This document shows positions 10,801 through 23,261 of a stretch of DNA of 64,000 bases, one piece after another. The stretch covers positions 8,230,246 to 8,294,245 of the forward strand of contig CM055098.1 in the NCBI GenBank assembly GCA_029204225.1. The letters run 5' to 3'. Origin of the DNA: Diphasiastrum complanatum. Taxonomy: Eukaryota; Streptophyta; Lycopodiopsida; Lycopodiales; Lycopodiaceae. The position numbers and the translations under genes are program-made. Within the stretch, counting starts at the first letter, position 1. Each line of letters opens with the position of its first letter. The notes beneath the pieces are model-generated. The model was not told the origin of the DNA. It did not search any database and was given only the letters and a program-made list of their open reading frames with translations.

Positions 10801-11926
10801 CTCTTTTTCTTGAAAGCCCTTCCAATTATTTGGGAACTGTATATAAAAATATTCTTGTTAAATATCCGGTTGATCCCAAGCAGACATTTTTTTATTATGA
10901 ATGATATATAGCCAATTACAAATACATAGCCAAGAAAATTGATAGATTAGGTGGTCGCTTTGTATTATATATGTATTTGGCCTCATATATGAATTATTTT
11001 AATCTTGATATTTATAAGGAACTTAAGAATAAATCTTCAGACCTCATAGATCCAATTGTGAAAGGTGAACTCAATTATGGGTCGAATTGTATAGAAGCGA
11101 CGGTGTTCTCGGTGTTTTGGTTTTAACTCAAGTTTTTTGTCACTTTCTCATGGACAAAAAGTGTGCTTCATCGTGTTTACGACCTATGCAAGGCGATACT
11201 GAAATATTTGTTGTACTATACTATCACAAGTATGTATTGGCGATTGTTTTATTTGGAAATTACGTGCATTGCAATTGATTGTTTTCATTTTATAATCACT
11301 ATTTGGTTGTTTGCAATCATCACTAGTCTGTGCATATTATAGCACTAAGGGTGGATGCAACTGGCATGTGTAATCCAGTGGTGTTGAAAATGAACTATTT
11401 GAGATTAACACACCTCAATGTCGACACTGCCATGTACAAAAGCATGAATTTTGACGAAGGCTCTGTGTGTAAATAAACACGTAGAGATTATAGATGCATA
11501 GGTAAATAATGTTTTTTCGTGACATAAATTGCAATCTAAACAAATTGAAACCAACATTCACAATTTTGGTTCTCAGTCCTCCCAGCAAGTTGACTTGTTC
11601 AGTTGTGGCTGGTATGCTATAAAAAATGTAAAGGGCTTTATAAGAGTGGTACATTTTCCAAAGGTGAAAATTTCGATATCCATCAAGTAATTTGATTTTG
11701 AATGCTTAGTGATTTTATTTGAATTTGCCATTCATTTATATTATTTTTTATTTTTCTATTTGACTAACTTATGTATTGTTGATTATTTGTAGTTCACGTA
11801 TCCGAAATTCACACAAAATGGCATATTCAAATTTCGACAAGATATGATTAAGATTTTCCTAACTGATGCAACATCGATGACATTGGAGCAAGAAGTTGAG
11901 AAGCTTGCACTCGGAAAGCGTTGCTA
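10801..11926 (+). other. Coding-like plus-strand blocks, unrecognised
   Basis: Three short stretches read like decayed exons. Near 10805-11110 a frame gives YKYIAKKIDRLGGRFVLYMY and continues to NLDIYKELKNK. Near 11524-11691 a frame gives SSQQVDLFSCGWYAIKNV. Near 11794-11926 a frame preceded by TTTGTAG gives FTYPKFTQNGIFKF and ends LALGKRC before a stop. The second block contains Q-x-D-x-x-S-C-G, which has the spacing of the catalytic Gln/Cys block of Ulp1/C48 cysteine proteases (Q-x-N-x-x-D-C-G). No catalytic His/Asp block was found, so the assignment is weak. These blocks may belong with the H3-like frame just upstream, but exon joins could not be proven. Confidence 0.25.
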
Positions 11927-12479
11927 GCAAAGACATATATATAGAGAAATAAATAGACGGTCTTGTTGAGAGGCCAATATATTTTTATTAAATAGAAAAA
12001 TGTATTTCAAAAATTTACATTCGATGTATGTAAATGACGACCCTTTCAGGTCTTTTGATATTCGATTGTTGCTATTTCCATCTTTTTATGTGGCAGATGC
12101 AACTGTGTATTGTACATCTTCAATTACACTTTTCTTGAACCTGTACATCAAAATAATGGAATTAGATTTTTTTTAATGGACAATGTGAGCCTAAATAAAA
12201 GGAGACAAAAGGTAACAATCTACATTTGATAAGGAGACTTAAGCTTACCAATATTGCAGATTTTATAATCCAACAGGCTTCATTTTGTTTCGACAATTTC
12301 TATGCTTGACATTAAATCTTTGCATGGAATATGGTTTTCTTGTCTTGCTCTGACCTTCATGAACATTGCAAATAGTCTATCAATAAATCATTGTTATTAA
12401 ATAGCAGAGAAAACAATTACATAGCAGACTATTTAAATACAGATACATTACTAAGAACCATAGTTTTGAGGAATGTCAA
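11927..12479. other. AT-rich stretch, nothing recognised
   Basis: No conserved coding, repeat or RNA signal was seen on either strand. It separates the plus-strand relics from copy B of the unrecognised family. Confidence 0.5.
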
Positions 12480-13560
12480 ATTGTAGCATTGTAAGTTTTG
12501 ACCATATGTACTCAGACTTCGGTCCTCCTCCACTTCAATTGTCGCAACAACAACTCCATTTTGTTTCACCTCTACTTGCACTTGTTCACGATGGTTTACT
12601 ATAAAGTCTTGAACGAATGTCTTCCATTCATTGTTAACTTTAATCCATCTTCTATAATAAAAAAAAAAAGCATTTGTTTTTATATATTATATCGAAATAT
12701 CATGGATGATTTGCTAGCTCTGCATTGAATGTTGCCATCGCTTTTCACATCCTGGTGACCATCAAGAAGTCACATCATATCATCATTTAAGTCCTTTGCA
12801 ATGAACATTTTAGTTGTTTTACAAACATTACATCTTGCAAAAAAATCTACAAAAGCTGCAAAAGACAAAAACCAGTATAGTCTATTGGTTTTTGAACCTA
12901 TGCTGCATTTCATGCAGTTCTGAATGTCCATAAAAAACCTTGATCTAAAACTTTCTACAATGGTAGAATTGGGGGGAAGCCATTCTTCACTCAAGAAATG
13001 TGTAGAGGTAAAGCTTCTAATCTGCCATTCAAACCATTGCACGGTATGTAAAAAGAATCATAAAAAAAAATTCCAGAATCCAAAAGTGACTTTAAAGGAC
13101 GATGCTTATATTGGAGTAAACCGATATCACAATGAATGGTGTCTATGATGTCTGCTAGAGATTGTATTGGTTGCCATTCACTTATACTTGATGGATACAA
13201 ATCTAGAAAAGACATTATAACATTTTAACACAAATATCACATTGTTCTATACACAATAATGAATGGAGATATTTTCTATATAAAAATCAACATAAGTTGC
13301 ATAACATACAATTGCATTTGAGCCGATATATGGGATTGACATCCACCACCATAAGTTCACTGAGCATATACACATGTTGAATCAATACTTCTGAAATGGA
13401 TTGACCTCTGGTTGAAACTTTGAGCTCTAAAATTCTTCATTTCCAAAAGCTTCTGTAATCCATATTTGATCTCGTTCTTTTGTGGAATGCACCTTTTGAT
13501 GAAGGATGCATCACAACCCATTGAAACTGTCTGTATATGCGTGGTATACACAACCCTCCA
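12480..13560 (-). pseudogene. Unrecognised gene relic, copy B (GIFFYD-motif family)
   Basis: Minus-strand blocks match copy A (8195-9384) in the same order. WVVMHPSSKG (about 13510) corresponds to WVYMQPSGKG, and a later block contains QHVYM (about 13370). YPSSISEWQ and LDSGIFFYDSFYIP (about 13200-13050) correspond to FPSNSLDWQ and MGIFFYDHVYEVP. A C-terminal block (QVQVEVKQNGVVVATIEVEE, about 12580-12520) corresponds in pattern to EVEISIHL and onward. Frames change between blocks, so introns or frameshifts are present. Unlike copy A no flanking inverted repeats were found. Shared motifs with much divergence between them suggest a protein-level family rather than a recent duplication. The function is unknown. 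Confidence 0.5.
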
Positions 13561-14050
13561 GAATCCCTTTCATTACAGATAGTAACCAAATTAATCGCAC
13601 TATGTGGTCATCGATTGCAAGCGGCCATCGCACCTACATAACGGTGCAATATACAAAGAGTTTCAATAATGTACACTGAAAATAAACTCTCTTTAAACCA
13701 TCCATGCAAGTTAGTTAAACTATAGTTAGTTAAACCGACGGATGAGCAATCTTTTGCTGACAGGCAACAAAATATTATCCAATCACATGCCTAGACTCTA
13801 CTTGGAGGGAGTTTTGAACTGGCAAAAAAAATGCCCGAAAATTCCAAAAAAAATTGTCCAAAAAATACGGTTACGATCTTGCACACATGTAAAAACATTA
13901 TTGGGACATGTGGGCTTCGAATAGTTGAAAAGTAAACAAAAAAATCTTTACAAAGGGCCATTTTAGTGCTTGGACCTCCACTGATGTGTTTATGCTTTAG
14001 CACTTCCATGTAAATGAATTTGTGTATAGCTAATCTATGCTAACGATTTT
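13561..14050. other. AT-rich stretch, nothing recognised
   Basis: No supported gene or RNA. Short ORFs here run through homopolymer A tracts and show no family features. Confidence 0.5.
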
Positions 14051-14165
14051 AGAGTTTGGATCAAGTAGAGTCCACAATTCTAGACTCGAATTTGATAGGC
14101 ATAGTTCATTACACCGAGGAAATAGATAATTCTCAATTCATCCTTTTCCCAACAAATACTTGATG
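14051..14165 (+). repeat. Dispersed repeat, copy 1
   Basis: The segment starting AGTTTGGATCAAGTAGA and ending near a CCAACAA matches 21454-21560, with the same landmarks in order: TTTGATAGGCA, CATT/TCATTACA, GAGGAAA and AGATA. It is non-coding and probably part of an LTR or untranslated end of a retroelement, since the other copy abuts a truncated Copia pol. Confidence 0.6.
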
Positions 14166-14395
14166 TATGCTTGTTCAATCTCTATTGGAGGAGAGAAATA
14201 ATTGATTTATTGCTATTGTAAGGCCTATAAACAAACAATAGGATCAGTTCTTATTTCATTTTGGTAGAATTATCTTGATCAAACTAGTGAGATTGTGTAG
14301 AAATTGTCTATCAAATTGACAAGTGATTTGTGTGCAACTACTATTGGCCTAGATCCACATTTAGGATCATCATTAGATCTTAAACTTTCACATAG

Positions 14396-15046
14396 TTATG
14401 GTTGGAGCTTACTTCGGGTTACTACCATTACTTTCTCTTTTTTTGTGGCTTGGTCCAGTGTCTCCAACTCAATGAAGCTAACGGGTGGTCTACCATCTTC
14501 CATGTGCGCCTTTCCCTTGTCTTGCGAGTTGACCCTAGCTTCATTGGTGTTTAAGGCATTCTTGCAGTTCCAACATCTATCCTCCAAATGTCCAGGTTTC
14601 TTGTAGTATCTACAAACCATATTGGAACAATTTCGGTTCAGATGGATTCCTCTACAATGTTGGCACACTAATGGGTTAGGGCCTTTTACTGAGTGTCTCC
14701 GCCCTTAGATTATGTTCTATTTCTGTTTGAGAAAGTTCACATTGGCCACCAAAGTGTGTATGCTTTCACTCATCACATCCATGTATCCCTTCAACTTTTA
14801 TCACATTATCGTCTAATTTGGTATTGGATCTAGCACTCTCATAGCCTCACTTTGGAATCAGGCCTTGGAGTCGAAGATAAGCAATTTGGAACAAAGGTCT
14901 GAAAAAAGTTTGGTAGTGAAACTGCTTGGTTTAAGAAAAAGCGGAATGAAATATGGATTTTTTGAAGGATAGGTTTTTTCCTCAATAGTGAATTGTGTGT
15001 TGATTTGTGCTCCAACAACACCATCCCTCAAAATGGCGTTGTGCAA
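14396..15046 (-). pseudogene. Retroelement gag relic with zinc knuckles
   Basis: The minus-strand ORF at 14396-14668 begins CQHCRGIHLNRNC and continues CRYYKKPGHLEDRC, two tandem knuckle-like motifs of retroviral-type nucleocapsid; the second has Tyr at one Cys position. It ends in TRSKLQ. Upstream frames (14669-15046) continue in broken form (e.g. YPSKNPYFIPLFLK). Two knuckles without a downstream Copia protease suggest Gypsy-type gag, but no pol follows on this strand. Confidence 0.5.
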
Positions 15047-16375
15047 AAAGATATAACAAACAGTTTGAATCCTAGAAGATTATTGGCGCATTAGGTTTTC
15101 GAAAATGGTTGTTGATGGCACTCGTGTGCTGTGGTTGAGGACTGGTGATGGTACTCGAGAATCGAATCTTCCTTCCAAAAAATTCTTAATTGCCTCATCT
15201 GATATTCAAGAGATCCATTGATCATCTAGTTGTCCTATAATCCATATATGATATTATCTCTTGTTCCCATACTTTGGAGAATTCCTTTATTTGGATGATT
15301 GGCATGCCTATCAGATGGATACCACGAATCCACATCTGATCATGTGACTTAAACAGAAGAATTAACATGGTTCAATATTACATTCTGATCTTTTCTGGTT
15401 AATGAATAAGCTTCAAATCCCCTGATGATGTATCAAATTTAGGGACAAGCTTCTGTCAATTAACAGATCTAATGTAATCCATGTATCAAATTCCACTTCT
15501 AATATCACAATTGACATCCAAAACTGCGGATAACTCAATGGTCACAAAGATATTAGTTATGAATTCAACTAAATGAATTCATCTAGGAAATTAATATCCG
15601 ATATTAAGCAATTATTTATTGGGATTACCAAAATCCTAATTGCAAAATACATTTTTCGCTCACACTTACTACATTGGATGTCCACTCTTCTTCCCTCCTT
15701 AGAATTTTCAGTTCCTTGAAAATCTATTCCAGGTAAGGTACTAAGAATATGTAATGACATTAGTAAATGTTTAAAATTGATTACTGTAGAAAAAAAGTCT
15801 GAAACAATTTCATTTCTATCCTATCTCTGGGCTGAATAACTGATATACCAAAAACCATTTACTAGTATGAAAAATACTACTAGTCTGATCTTTTGAATAT
15901 AGTTCACCCTAGGATTTAACTGGAAATGAAATCAGTTTATACTTTTGATCAGTTCCTATCAATTACAAATTCTCCAATAAAATTGGACTGTTTCCTTTTA
16001 TTGACTAATTTTGGCATTACTCTGTCAGTATTAACAAACTATCCAAACTTAATATACAAAATTACATGAATGGAAACCCTACCAATAGGATTTCAGAAAC
16101 TCTTAAACTGTATCCAAACAAGATTTTGTTGTTCAGATAAAGAGTTCTGTCATCACTCATTCTGTTTGGCCATTTCGTACTGTTTGACAATTTTAAATTT
16201 AATTTTGACGAGTATTTTGTGAAGATTATTAAAATATTATCTTCCTATCTTGAGTTTGTGGTCATGTCCATGATAATTTCCACTAGATGTCATGTTGTAC
16301 ATATAAGGAGTGGAATTGAGCACATATCCTTCTAGTGTAGTTCGGATTTGAGTTAGGTAGGTTCAATTATGATGA

Positions 16376-16527
16376 CATGCAGATGTTTAGATAGCATGCA
16401 AAGTCTTACTGTATGCATGCAAGCCACATGCAATCAGTGCATGCAACATGCAAAGTAGTTTCTGATCTACACATGTCTAGGCAATTTTATGAGTTGACAT
16501 GTAGTACATGCACCATACATGCATGCA
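16376..16527. promoter_or_regulatory. Cluster of CATGCA (RY-type) motifs
   Basis: At least eight CATGCA hexamers occur in about 150 bp (the first at 16376, the last as overlapping CATGCATGCA ending at 16527), with further CATG cores between them. CATGCA is the core of the RY element bound by plant B3-domain regulators. No gene start was found next to it, so function is inferred only from motif density; it could also be a decayed simple repeat. Confidence 0.35.
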
Positions 16528-17413
16528 GTTACACATGTGGATCTCTGGTAGGTGAATTAGTTCAGTTGTGGACTTTCCATGCAACTCCACTGTAGGAATT
16601 CGAGTCTCTCTCATTTAGGGAAAGCTGGGCATATTTTGCCATATTGTGAATATTGAGATTTTGGTGTTTTGGACTCATTCTCTCTCTACCCAAGTTTTCT
16701 ATGTATGATTTTCTCTCTCTATTCGAGAGCAGTCTTTTTTTCCCATACTGAACACAAAATTATTTCTGACATTCATTTCTCATAGTGAAGAGTTAGATTT
16801 TTTCATCAGATGTATGCCATTGTGCTCTTGCCTTAGATTTTTCAAGCATACTATTCTTTGATCGATCTTGTGCAATCACAACACCTCAGTAAGATCCCGT
16901 AGGGTGTGTGGTGAAGTTCACACGTGCTAAAAACTTCACATATTTAGCACAAATGTTCACTTGGCCTATTTTCGACGATCAATATCGATTAGAAATATCC
17001 CGAACAAGTAATAGATTTCAAACTTTAATTTAAGTTTGAAATTCAACAGAAAAGAAAAAATTTAATTTTAACTTTCAGTCTGGGAAGAACTTTGCTTCCA
17101 AAGTTTAGTCACCACCAAACACAGTTCCTGAAAAATTAAATTTTCTCTGACTGGGTACCGTTTTGGAAAGGTAACTCATGAGGAACGAATAACTTGCCGT
17201 CATCCTAAATCTATGAATCAAATCCATAGATGAATTATTAGGATAGCAAAAAATCTCCCTACACCATTTTCTCGGCCATGCAACGCAGAATCAATAATTA
17301 TATGATTCACTACTGGTTTAGGCAGATTATTACATAAACCTCCTTTCGAAACCATTACTGCATGCCAATAGACAAAATGGAGCTTCTCAAGAAACATAGA
17401 ACTAAAAAAAAAA

Positions 17414-17750
17414 TCACATGCAAGGCCAAACTTGACTTATTAAGTTTTTAACAAGGTTGCAATTAACCTTAAGGGTTTCACCACTATGCATCTGGGCCAC
17501 CACAGATTCATTCACAAAGTGGTCAGCCGCATCCTCCATCGATAGAGAGAGAGCGTTTCCATAGCTGGATCGCGAGGAGACAGGAACATGAATAGTGTCA
17601 ATCCTCTTCCACAACTCACATCAAGCTCCACTCATTCATTCAGCCAAGGAGAAGCGTAACAGCCCCTTCTTCACCAGCGTTTTTCACAAGACAAGCCTGT
17701 GGTGGATTCCACAAATAGCCACCCCTCTTCAAGTCTGAGCTCAACATCAT
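17414..17750 (-). other. Weak coding-like block, unrecognised
   Basis: A minus-strand frame is almost open from about 17750 to 17414 with two internal stops. It includes MEDAADHFVNESVVAQMHSG near 17550-17490. The composition is protein-like, but no family was recognised and no splice signals were confirmed. Confidence 0.2.
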
Positions 17751-19039
17751 GCTGATATAGCGCTAAGCAGAGGCTTCAGAGATGCTTCCAACATACTGGA
17801 AATATTCCTCTCATTCCAGGTCGCAATTACTGGTAAAATGGACATATCTCACATCTTTCCTCCCTTTTGAACTATTTCAAACTCAAAGAGAAGGGTAATA
17901 GGATCTCACTTTTTTCATGCAAAAACTTATAGATGAAGAAGTGCTCAATCCCCATTGGTGTTTTGTATCCATCTTATCCTTCTCAAAAATCTATCAGACC
18001 TGAAAATTGGTTGTTGAAGTCTTGTGCTTCATCTCCATGAGCTTTGTAGCTCCCACAAGATGAGCTTTGTCCCTAGAGTGCCCTCCCACAAGATGAATAG
18101 TCTTTGTTCTCAACCTATGATGCATCTCTGGTCCTGAATGAGGGCTTCACGGAAGTCTAATAGACTGTTAGAGACTGTTGATAAAGCCTCTTTGGGTACG
18201 AGCATGGTCATTTAGTGTTTTTACAGCACATCTCCTTGAAAAAGTGTGTCCTCATGCTTGATTTTCAATCACCCAAAGCTTGTACATGTAAAGATGGAGG
18301 TGGCAAAGTGACATGATAGTCATCTTGAAAACATGCCCTCTCACTGTACTATGTTTTAAAGAGACCAATTTGGTGCATTGTAGCTCGAGTTGTCTGAAGT
18401 TTTTTTCAATTTGTGAGTAAAAATTGTTGAAAACTCAAATTGTTTTGATGCATGTTTGTCTTTTTCTAGATTTTGTGTACTATGATTGTGGAGATTGTTT
18501 GCATGGTGATTATGTGAGTGATTATGACATGCATGGTAGGTCTAGAGTTGTTTTGAGTGGTTATATGCATGTACTCTAACAGTTCAATCATAGACCAGTG
18601 AAAGTGGCTAGTAGATCCTAGGTGATTGGAGTTTTACATAAAAAATTTCATAATGATGTTTTGTAACTGATGTCGTATGATTTGCATTCTAGTGTTGGAT
18701 TTATACCTTCTCCTCAAATTTATAAGCTAATATAGTTCCGTATAGTCCTTATGATTTGAAGACTTTTAACTTCATCAATTTTTGCAAGTCACTGTTGGTA
18801 AACAACTAATAAGGAGCCTGTAAGACTTCCTATTATGACCCATTATGATCACTACAAGTTCTTGAAAGAACTCGTGAAGAGTCTGCATCATAACTTGTAA
18901 CTCGTAAGCCATAAATCATAAATCATACTCATATCTCGTAATCTGTAACAGGCCCATAAGGAGTAAGGAAGGCTATTATGAGGCAATACGATAAGAAAAC
19001 GAAGACTTACAAGAGACTGACATTATGGGTTGATCCATT

Positions 19040-21445
19040 CTTAGAAACTTTGAGAGATAGTCACAGATGTTGAACTACTTATCGAACTACTTCCCATGAG
19101 CAAGCCATTTCCAAACGGAAGCTCAGGGATGGTAAGGCATTTTGTCTTAATCATCTTAAATGTATCAAACACACAAATTGGCCATATTAGACAAGCCCAA
19201 TCTCTCAAAGAAATTTGGGATATTCTCAGCACACTTTCTGAAGTGAGAGATGTCACTTCCAAGCTACATCTGAGGGGAAAGTTTTTCTCTCTCATAATGT
19301 TAGAAGGTGATTCGACCTAGAATCCCATTAACCAGTTTAAGACTCTACTAGAGCATATGGCAATGATTGAGGACTCTGATGTTGTAATGACCTTATTATC
19401 TAGCCTACCATTGTCATATGAGAATTGAGTGACGGTCATTTTGACCCACTCAAATCTTTTGCTATCAAGAGCCATAACTATGGTGCTACATGAGGATATT
19501 TGAAGGAATAGTACATCTTCATCCTTCAATGAAGATTCACATGCTCTATGATCCAAGAGCAGTTCGAAAAAGCAGTAAAAAGAGAAGAAGGCAGTCAAGC
19601 AAACAAACACAAATAAGAAGCAATCACAAAAGCCCACATAAAATTGAAATCATCAACCTATTCAGAATAAGAAGAAGATGTTTTGGAAATACTGCAAGAG
19701 AAGGAATCACGAGATCCATGACTGCAGAATCCTAAAGCTCAACAACATGAAGAAATAGTTGGACCAACAAGCCAATGCAATAGCGCAAATATCAGAGAGA
19801 CCTAATGATGAAAATGAGCCGAATGCATTTATGGGGAACCATCAAAATGTCCATCAACATGAAGAATGATTCCTTAATTCCGGAGCTACACAACATATGA
19901 CAAGCCATCAAGAATGATTCCATAACTATTCAGCCTACAATACAAAAAAAAATGGTTCACCTTGGAGACAACAATTTACACACGATTGAAGGTGAAGGCG
20001 TTGTCAAGTTGAGTTTTTAGAGCGGTCAATCCAAATTCATTCCAAAAGTTTTGTATGTCTCCAATCTTACTAAAAACCTGTTGTTAAAATCACTAATTTA
20101 GGATATAGGAAAGAGTTTGGTCCAAACTCATGTAAAATTCTTGATAAGACAAATAGTTTTCTTGCACTTGGAAAAAGTCAAGGATATCTATATAGGCTTA
20201 GTCATTGTTACTCTGTGACTGACCATGGTTTAAACAATTTAGTCTTGATAAATAAAGAATTGATTTGGCATTATTGACTTGAGTATTGCTAATATGTCGA
20301 AACATTCTCTAGTTTTTTATTTGATTTTATCAAAGTAGCAACTTTGACCTCTAGTCTGCCAAGGTTGTATTATAGCAAAGCAAGCTAGAAGACGTTTTAA
20401 ATTAAATCAAGAACATGTATCTAGAAATCTTTTAGACATAGTTCAGATATATGTGTCCCAATGCAAACACCATTATTATTTGATGTTGTTCTATATTTCA
20501 TGAAGCACAAATCTGAAGCCTTCCACTTTTTCAAGATTTACAAAGAGCATGTTGAGTTGCAGACATGAAGAAAGATTAAAGCTCTAAGGACTGACAAAGG
20601 TGGTGAATATATATTTAATGCATTCAAGGAGTGTTTTTCGATCAATGGGATTGAACAACTTACCGCTTCCTACTCTCCACAATCCAATCAACTTGTTGAG
20701 AGGAATAATAGAACTTTGGCTGGTGGACCTACCAAGTGCATGATTGCTCATGCAACATTATTCAAATCTTTTGGGCAGCAAACTGTTTTTATGGAAACTT
20801 ATCTAAAGAATCGATCTTCAACCAAAGGTCTATCTAATAGTAAGACTCCTTATGAAGTCTGGATTGGTTCCAAGCCTTCATTAAAGCATTTGAAAGTTTT
20901 TGGATGCATTGCTTATGCTCATGTTTAAAAAAAAAAACCAAAAAGAAGATGGATAATCATTATGTAAAAACAATATTTATTGGCTATTCTTTTTCAAATG
21001 GTGTGTATAAGTTCTGTAATCTTGCTACGTCCAAAATAATTACTAGAAGAGACGTTAGGTTCCTTGAAGATCAGTTTATTGACCTAAAGGGCAAGAACAA
21101 GATCAAAGACAAAGTTCACAATTATTAAAGCACTCACGTAGACTGATTTTGATCTTTGAAAGGAAGCCATGGATAAAGAACAATTTTTTTTATGAAGAAC
21201 AACACTTGGATTGTCACTACATTGCATGCAGACATAATAATAATTGATTGTAAATGGATCTTCAAAATCAAGTACAAGGCAAGTGGGAGTATTGATAGGC
21301 GTAGACCTGAACTGGTTGCAAGGGAAATTTTGCGAATTCCTAAAATTCATTATTTTGATACTTTCAACCCAGTCATAAAACACTCTTTAATCAGATTGTT
21401 ACTCTCATTTGCTGTTGCAGCTGACCTTGAGGTACACTAGTTAGA
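19040..21445 (+). pseudogene. Degenerate Copia element (gag to early RT)
   Basis: Many stops and frameshifts, but the Copia order is clear. Gag UBN2-type sequence (SLKEIWDILSTLSEV) lies near 19200. A zinc-knuckle remnant (FWKYCKRRNHEIHDCRILK) is near 19685 and a protease remnant (NSGATQHMTSH) near 19880. Integrase shows RTDKGGEYIFNAF near 20590, then SYSPQSNQLVERNNRTLAGG and the post-core region (PSLKHLKVFGCIAYAHV) at 20875-20928. An RT start (CKWIFKIKYKASGS) lies at about 21250. Similarity stops at about 21445, where the dispersed repeat begins, so RT palm, RNase H and 3' LTR are missing. The zinc-knuckle wording resembles the copy at 23.6 kb. Confidence 0.85.
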
Positions 21446-21453
21446 TGTTTCAA

Positions 21454-21560
21454 AGTTTGGATCAAGTAGAACTCAAATTTATTCTAAGTTTGAATCTGAT
21501 AGGCACGATACATTGCATAGAGGAAACAGATAGTTGTCTAATCAGTTTTTCCAACAAGAT
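21454..21560 (+). repeat. Dispersed repeat, copy 2
   Basis: Matches 14051-14165 (starts AGTTTGGATCAAGTAGA, contains TCTGATAGGCA, GAGGAAACAGATA and TTTTCCAACAAG). It begins right where Copia pol similarity ends, so the break point may be an insertion or recombination boundary. Confidence 0.6.
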
Positions 21561-23260
21561 TGACATTAAATCAGTGACATTAGAAATCGAACAGTTTGGC
21601 ATTTTTTTAATTTGAGTTGCCTTTGTACTGACAATACCTTTTATTGAATTTTTAAATTACGTAATAAAAAGTTAGAAAAAATCAGGTTTCGAAAATTTGA
21701 ATTTCTCAGTTTTTGGAAATATTTATGAAAAGAACATATTGAGATTTTTGTTCAGTCAAATTAGGTCACCTTGTTTGCACTAAAATTAAGCTATTTTTCA
21801 ATTATAGACAATTCCAAATTGACCGAAGGAACCACAAATTCTACTATACCTAGTACATGCAATTTGCTGATAATTAAGTATTGTAATGACATTTTGAATC
21901 TGGAGTTGAATTACTCCCAAATAGAGAATTAAAATGAATTTTATTTCTGTTAAATTTCAAATTTGGTCTAATTTTGAAATCAATCATTTTTGCCAATACA
22001 TTTTCAATTGATTCTTCTCATTAAAAATGGATCGAACAAAATCTTGTACAAAATACTCATCAAATTTGAAATTAGAATTGTTTGATAATATAAAATGGGC
22101 AAACATATTGATGAACTCTTTATCCACGCAAATGAATTTTGCTGAGTACAGTTTAAGAGTTATTGAAATCCGATTTGAGGGGGTTTCACATTTATGTAAT
22201 TTCATATTTAGAGTTTTGGATAGGTTTTAGATGTAAATGGAGTACTGTTAAGCCTCTTAGTGAAAAGAAAATTGGTCCAATTTATTTTATTGGAAAAGTT
22301 GCTAAGTGATAAGAACTGTTTAAAGTTGAAAAACTGAATTTGTTTCGCGAGTTTAATCATATCGTTGAGTATAGGCAAACGTCCATACTAGTGCTACTAA
22401 GTATTTATGTTGGGTGATTTTGTGTATCCATGGATTCAACCCAGTCATAGGATAACTTGCTCATAGAATTGAATTTTTTTAGACTTTTTCCTATGGTAAC
22501 AAGAGATTTTCAGGGGACTACAAATCCTAAGTGAGGAAGTAGAGTGGATATTAGAGGTAGTATGTGTGCTTTGGAATTGCATTTTGCAGTTATGATTTTT
22601 CTTGGAAGTCCCTAGAAATAATTGAATAATAACGATTGAATCCATAGTAGATATCTTCGTCAGGTTTTGGATGTACTTTGTAATGAAAGAAATAAAAATT
22701 TAATATTTGGAGTACATTGGGTCTTTTAGTATGGTAGAAGTATATTCCTTAGAGTTAATACTCTCATATTTGGAGAGATTCTAAAGCTATTAACTAACTC
22801 GGGTGGGTGGTAAGGTGATGTTAATCTAATTGGTGATGACAGGTTTCGATGAAATGAAAAGAAAATAATTGGTCAAATTTTCTGAGGTTATTTTGTGAAA
22901 TTATGAGGTTTAATCTAGATCCCAAAATGGGTATCTCAACATTTACAAAATCGAAAATCCTTAAAGCTAATTCTTAGAAATTTCTTTGATACAAGACTTG
23001 AGATTGTATTCATATGAACCTTTCCAACAAAAAGCTACTTTTTGAAAAACTATTATCATTATGTCAATTACTACTTGTATGAATAGATCTTGAAATTCTA
23101 GTAGATTCCAAGGTGATTGTGTTTTAATTTATGAGATCCCAAGTTGTCTCTCATACATAGGTGGATTTTAGATGAATGATGTTTATTGTCACTCATTTTT
23201 AAAATATGTGAAAGAAAATCCAGAGTTGTAATAGAGTGAATCCTTTGTGGAAGACACTCA
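21561..23260. other. AT-rich stretch, nothing recognised
   Basis: Low-complexity AT-rich DNA. The few ORFs of 66-83 codons show no conserved motif. It may hold the decayed body of the Gypsy element whose integrase end appears at 23262. Confidence 0.5.
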
Positions 23261-23261
23261 C

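Larger units (their letters stand above)
15047..19035. other. AT-rich region without a recognised gene
   Basis: About 4 kb of mostly non-coding DNA. The only noteworthy content is a CATGCA motif cluster at 16376-16527 and a weak minus-strand coding-like block at 17414-17750. Text near 16860-17020 (promoter-like CT runs, a TTCACACGTG motif) could be LTR remains, but no second copy was found to prove it. Confidence 0.4.
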
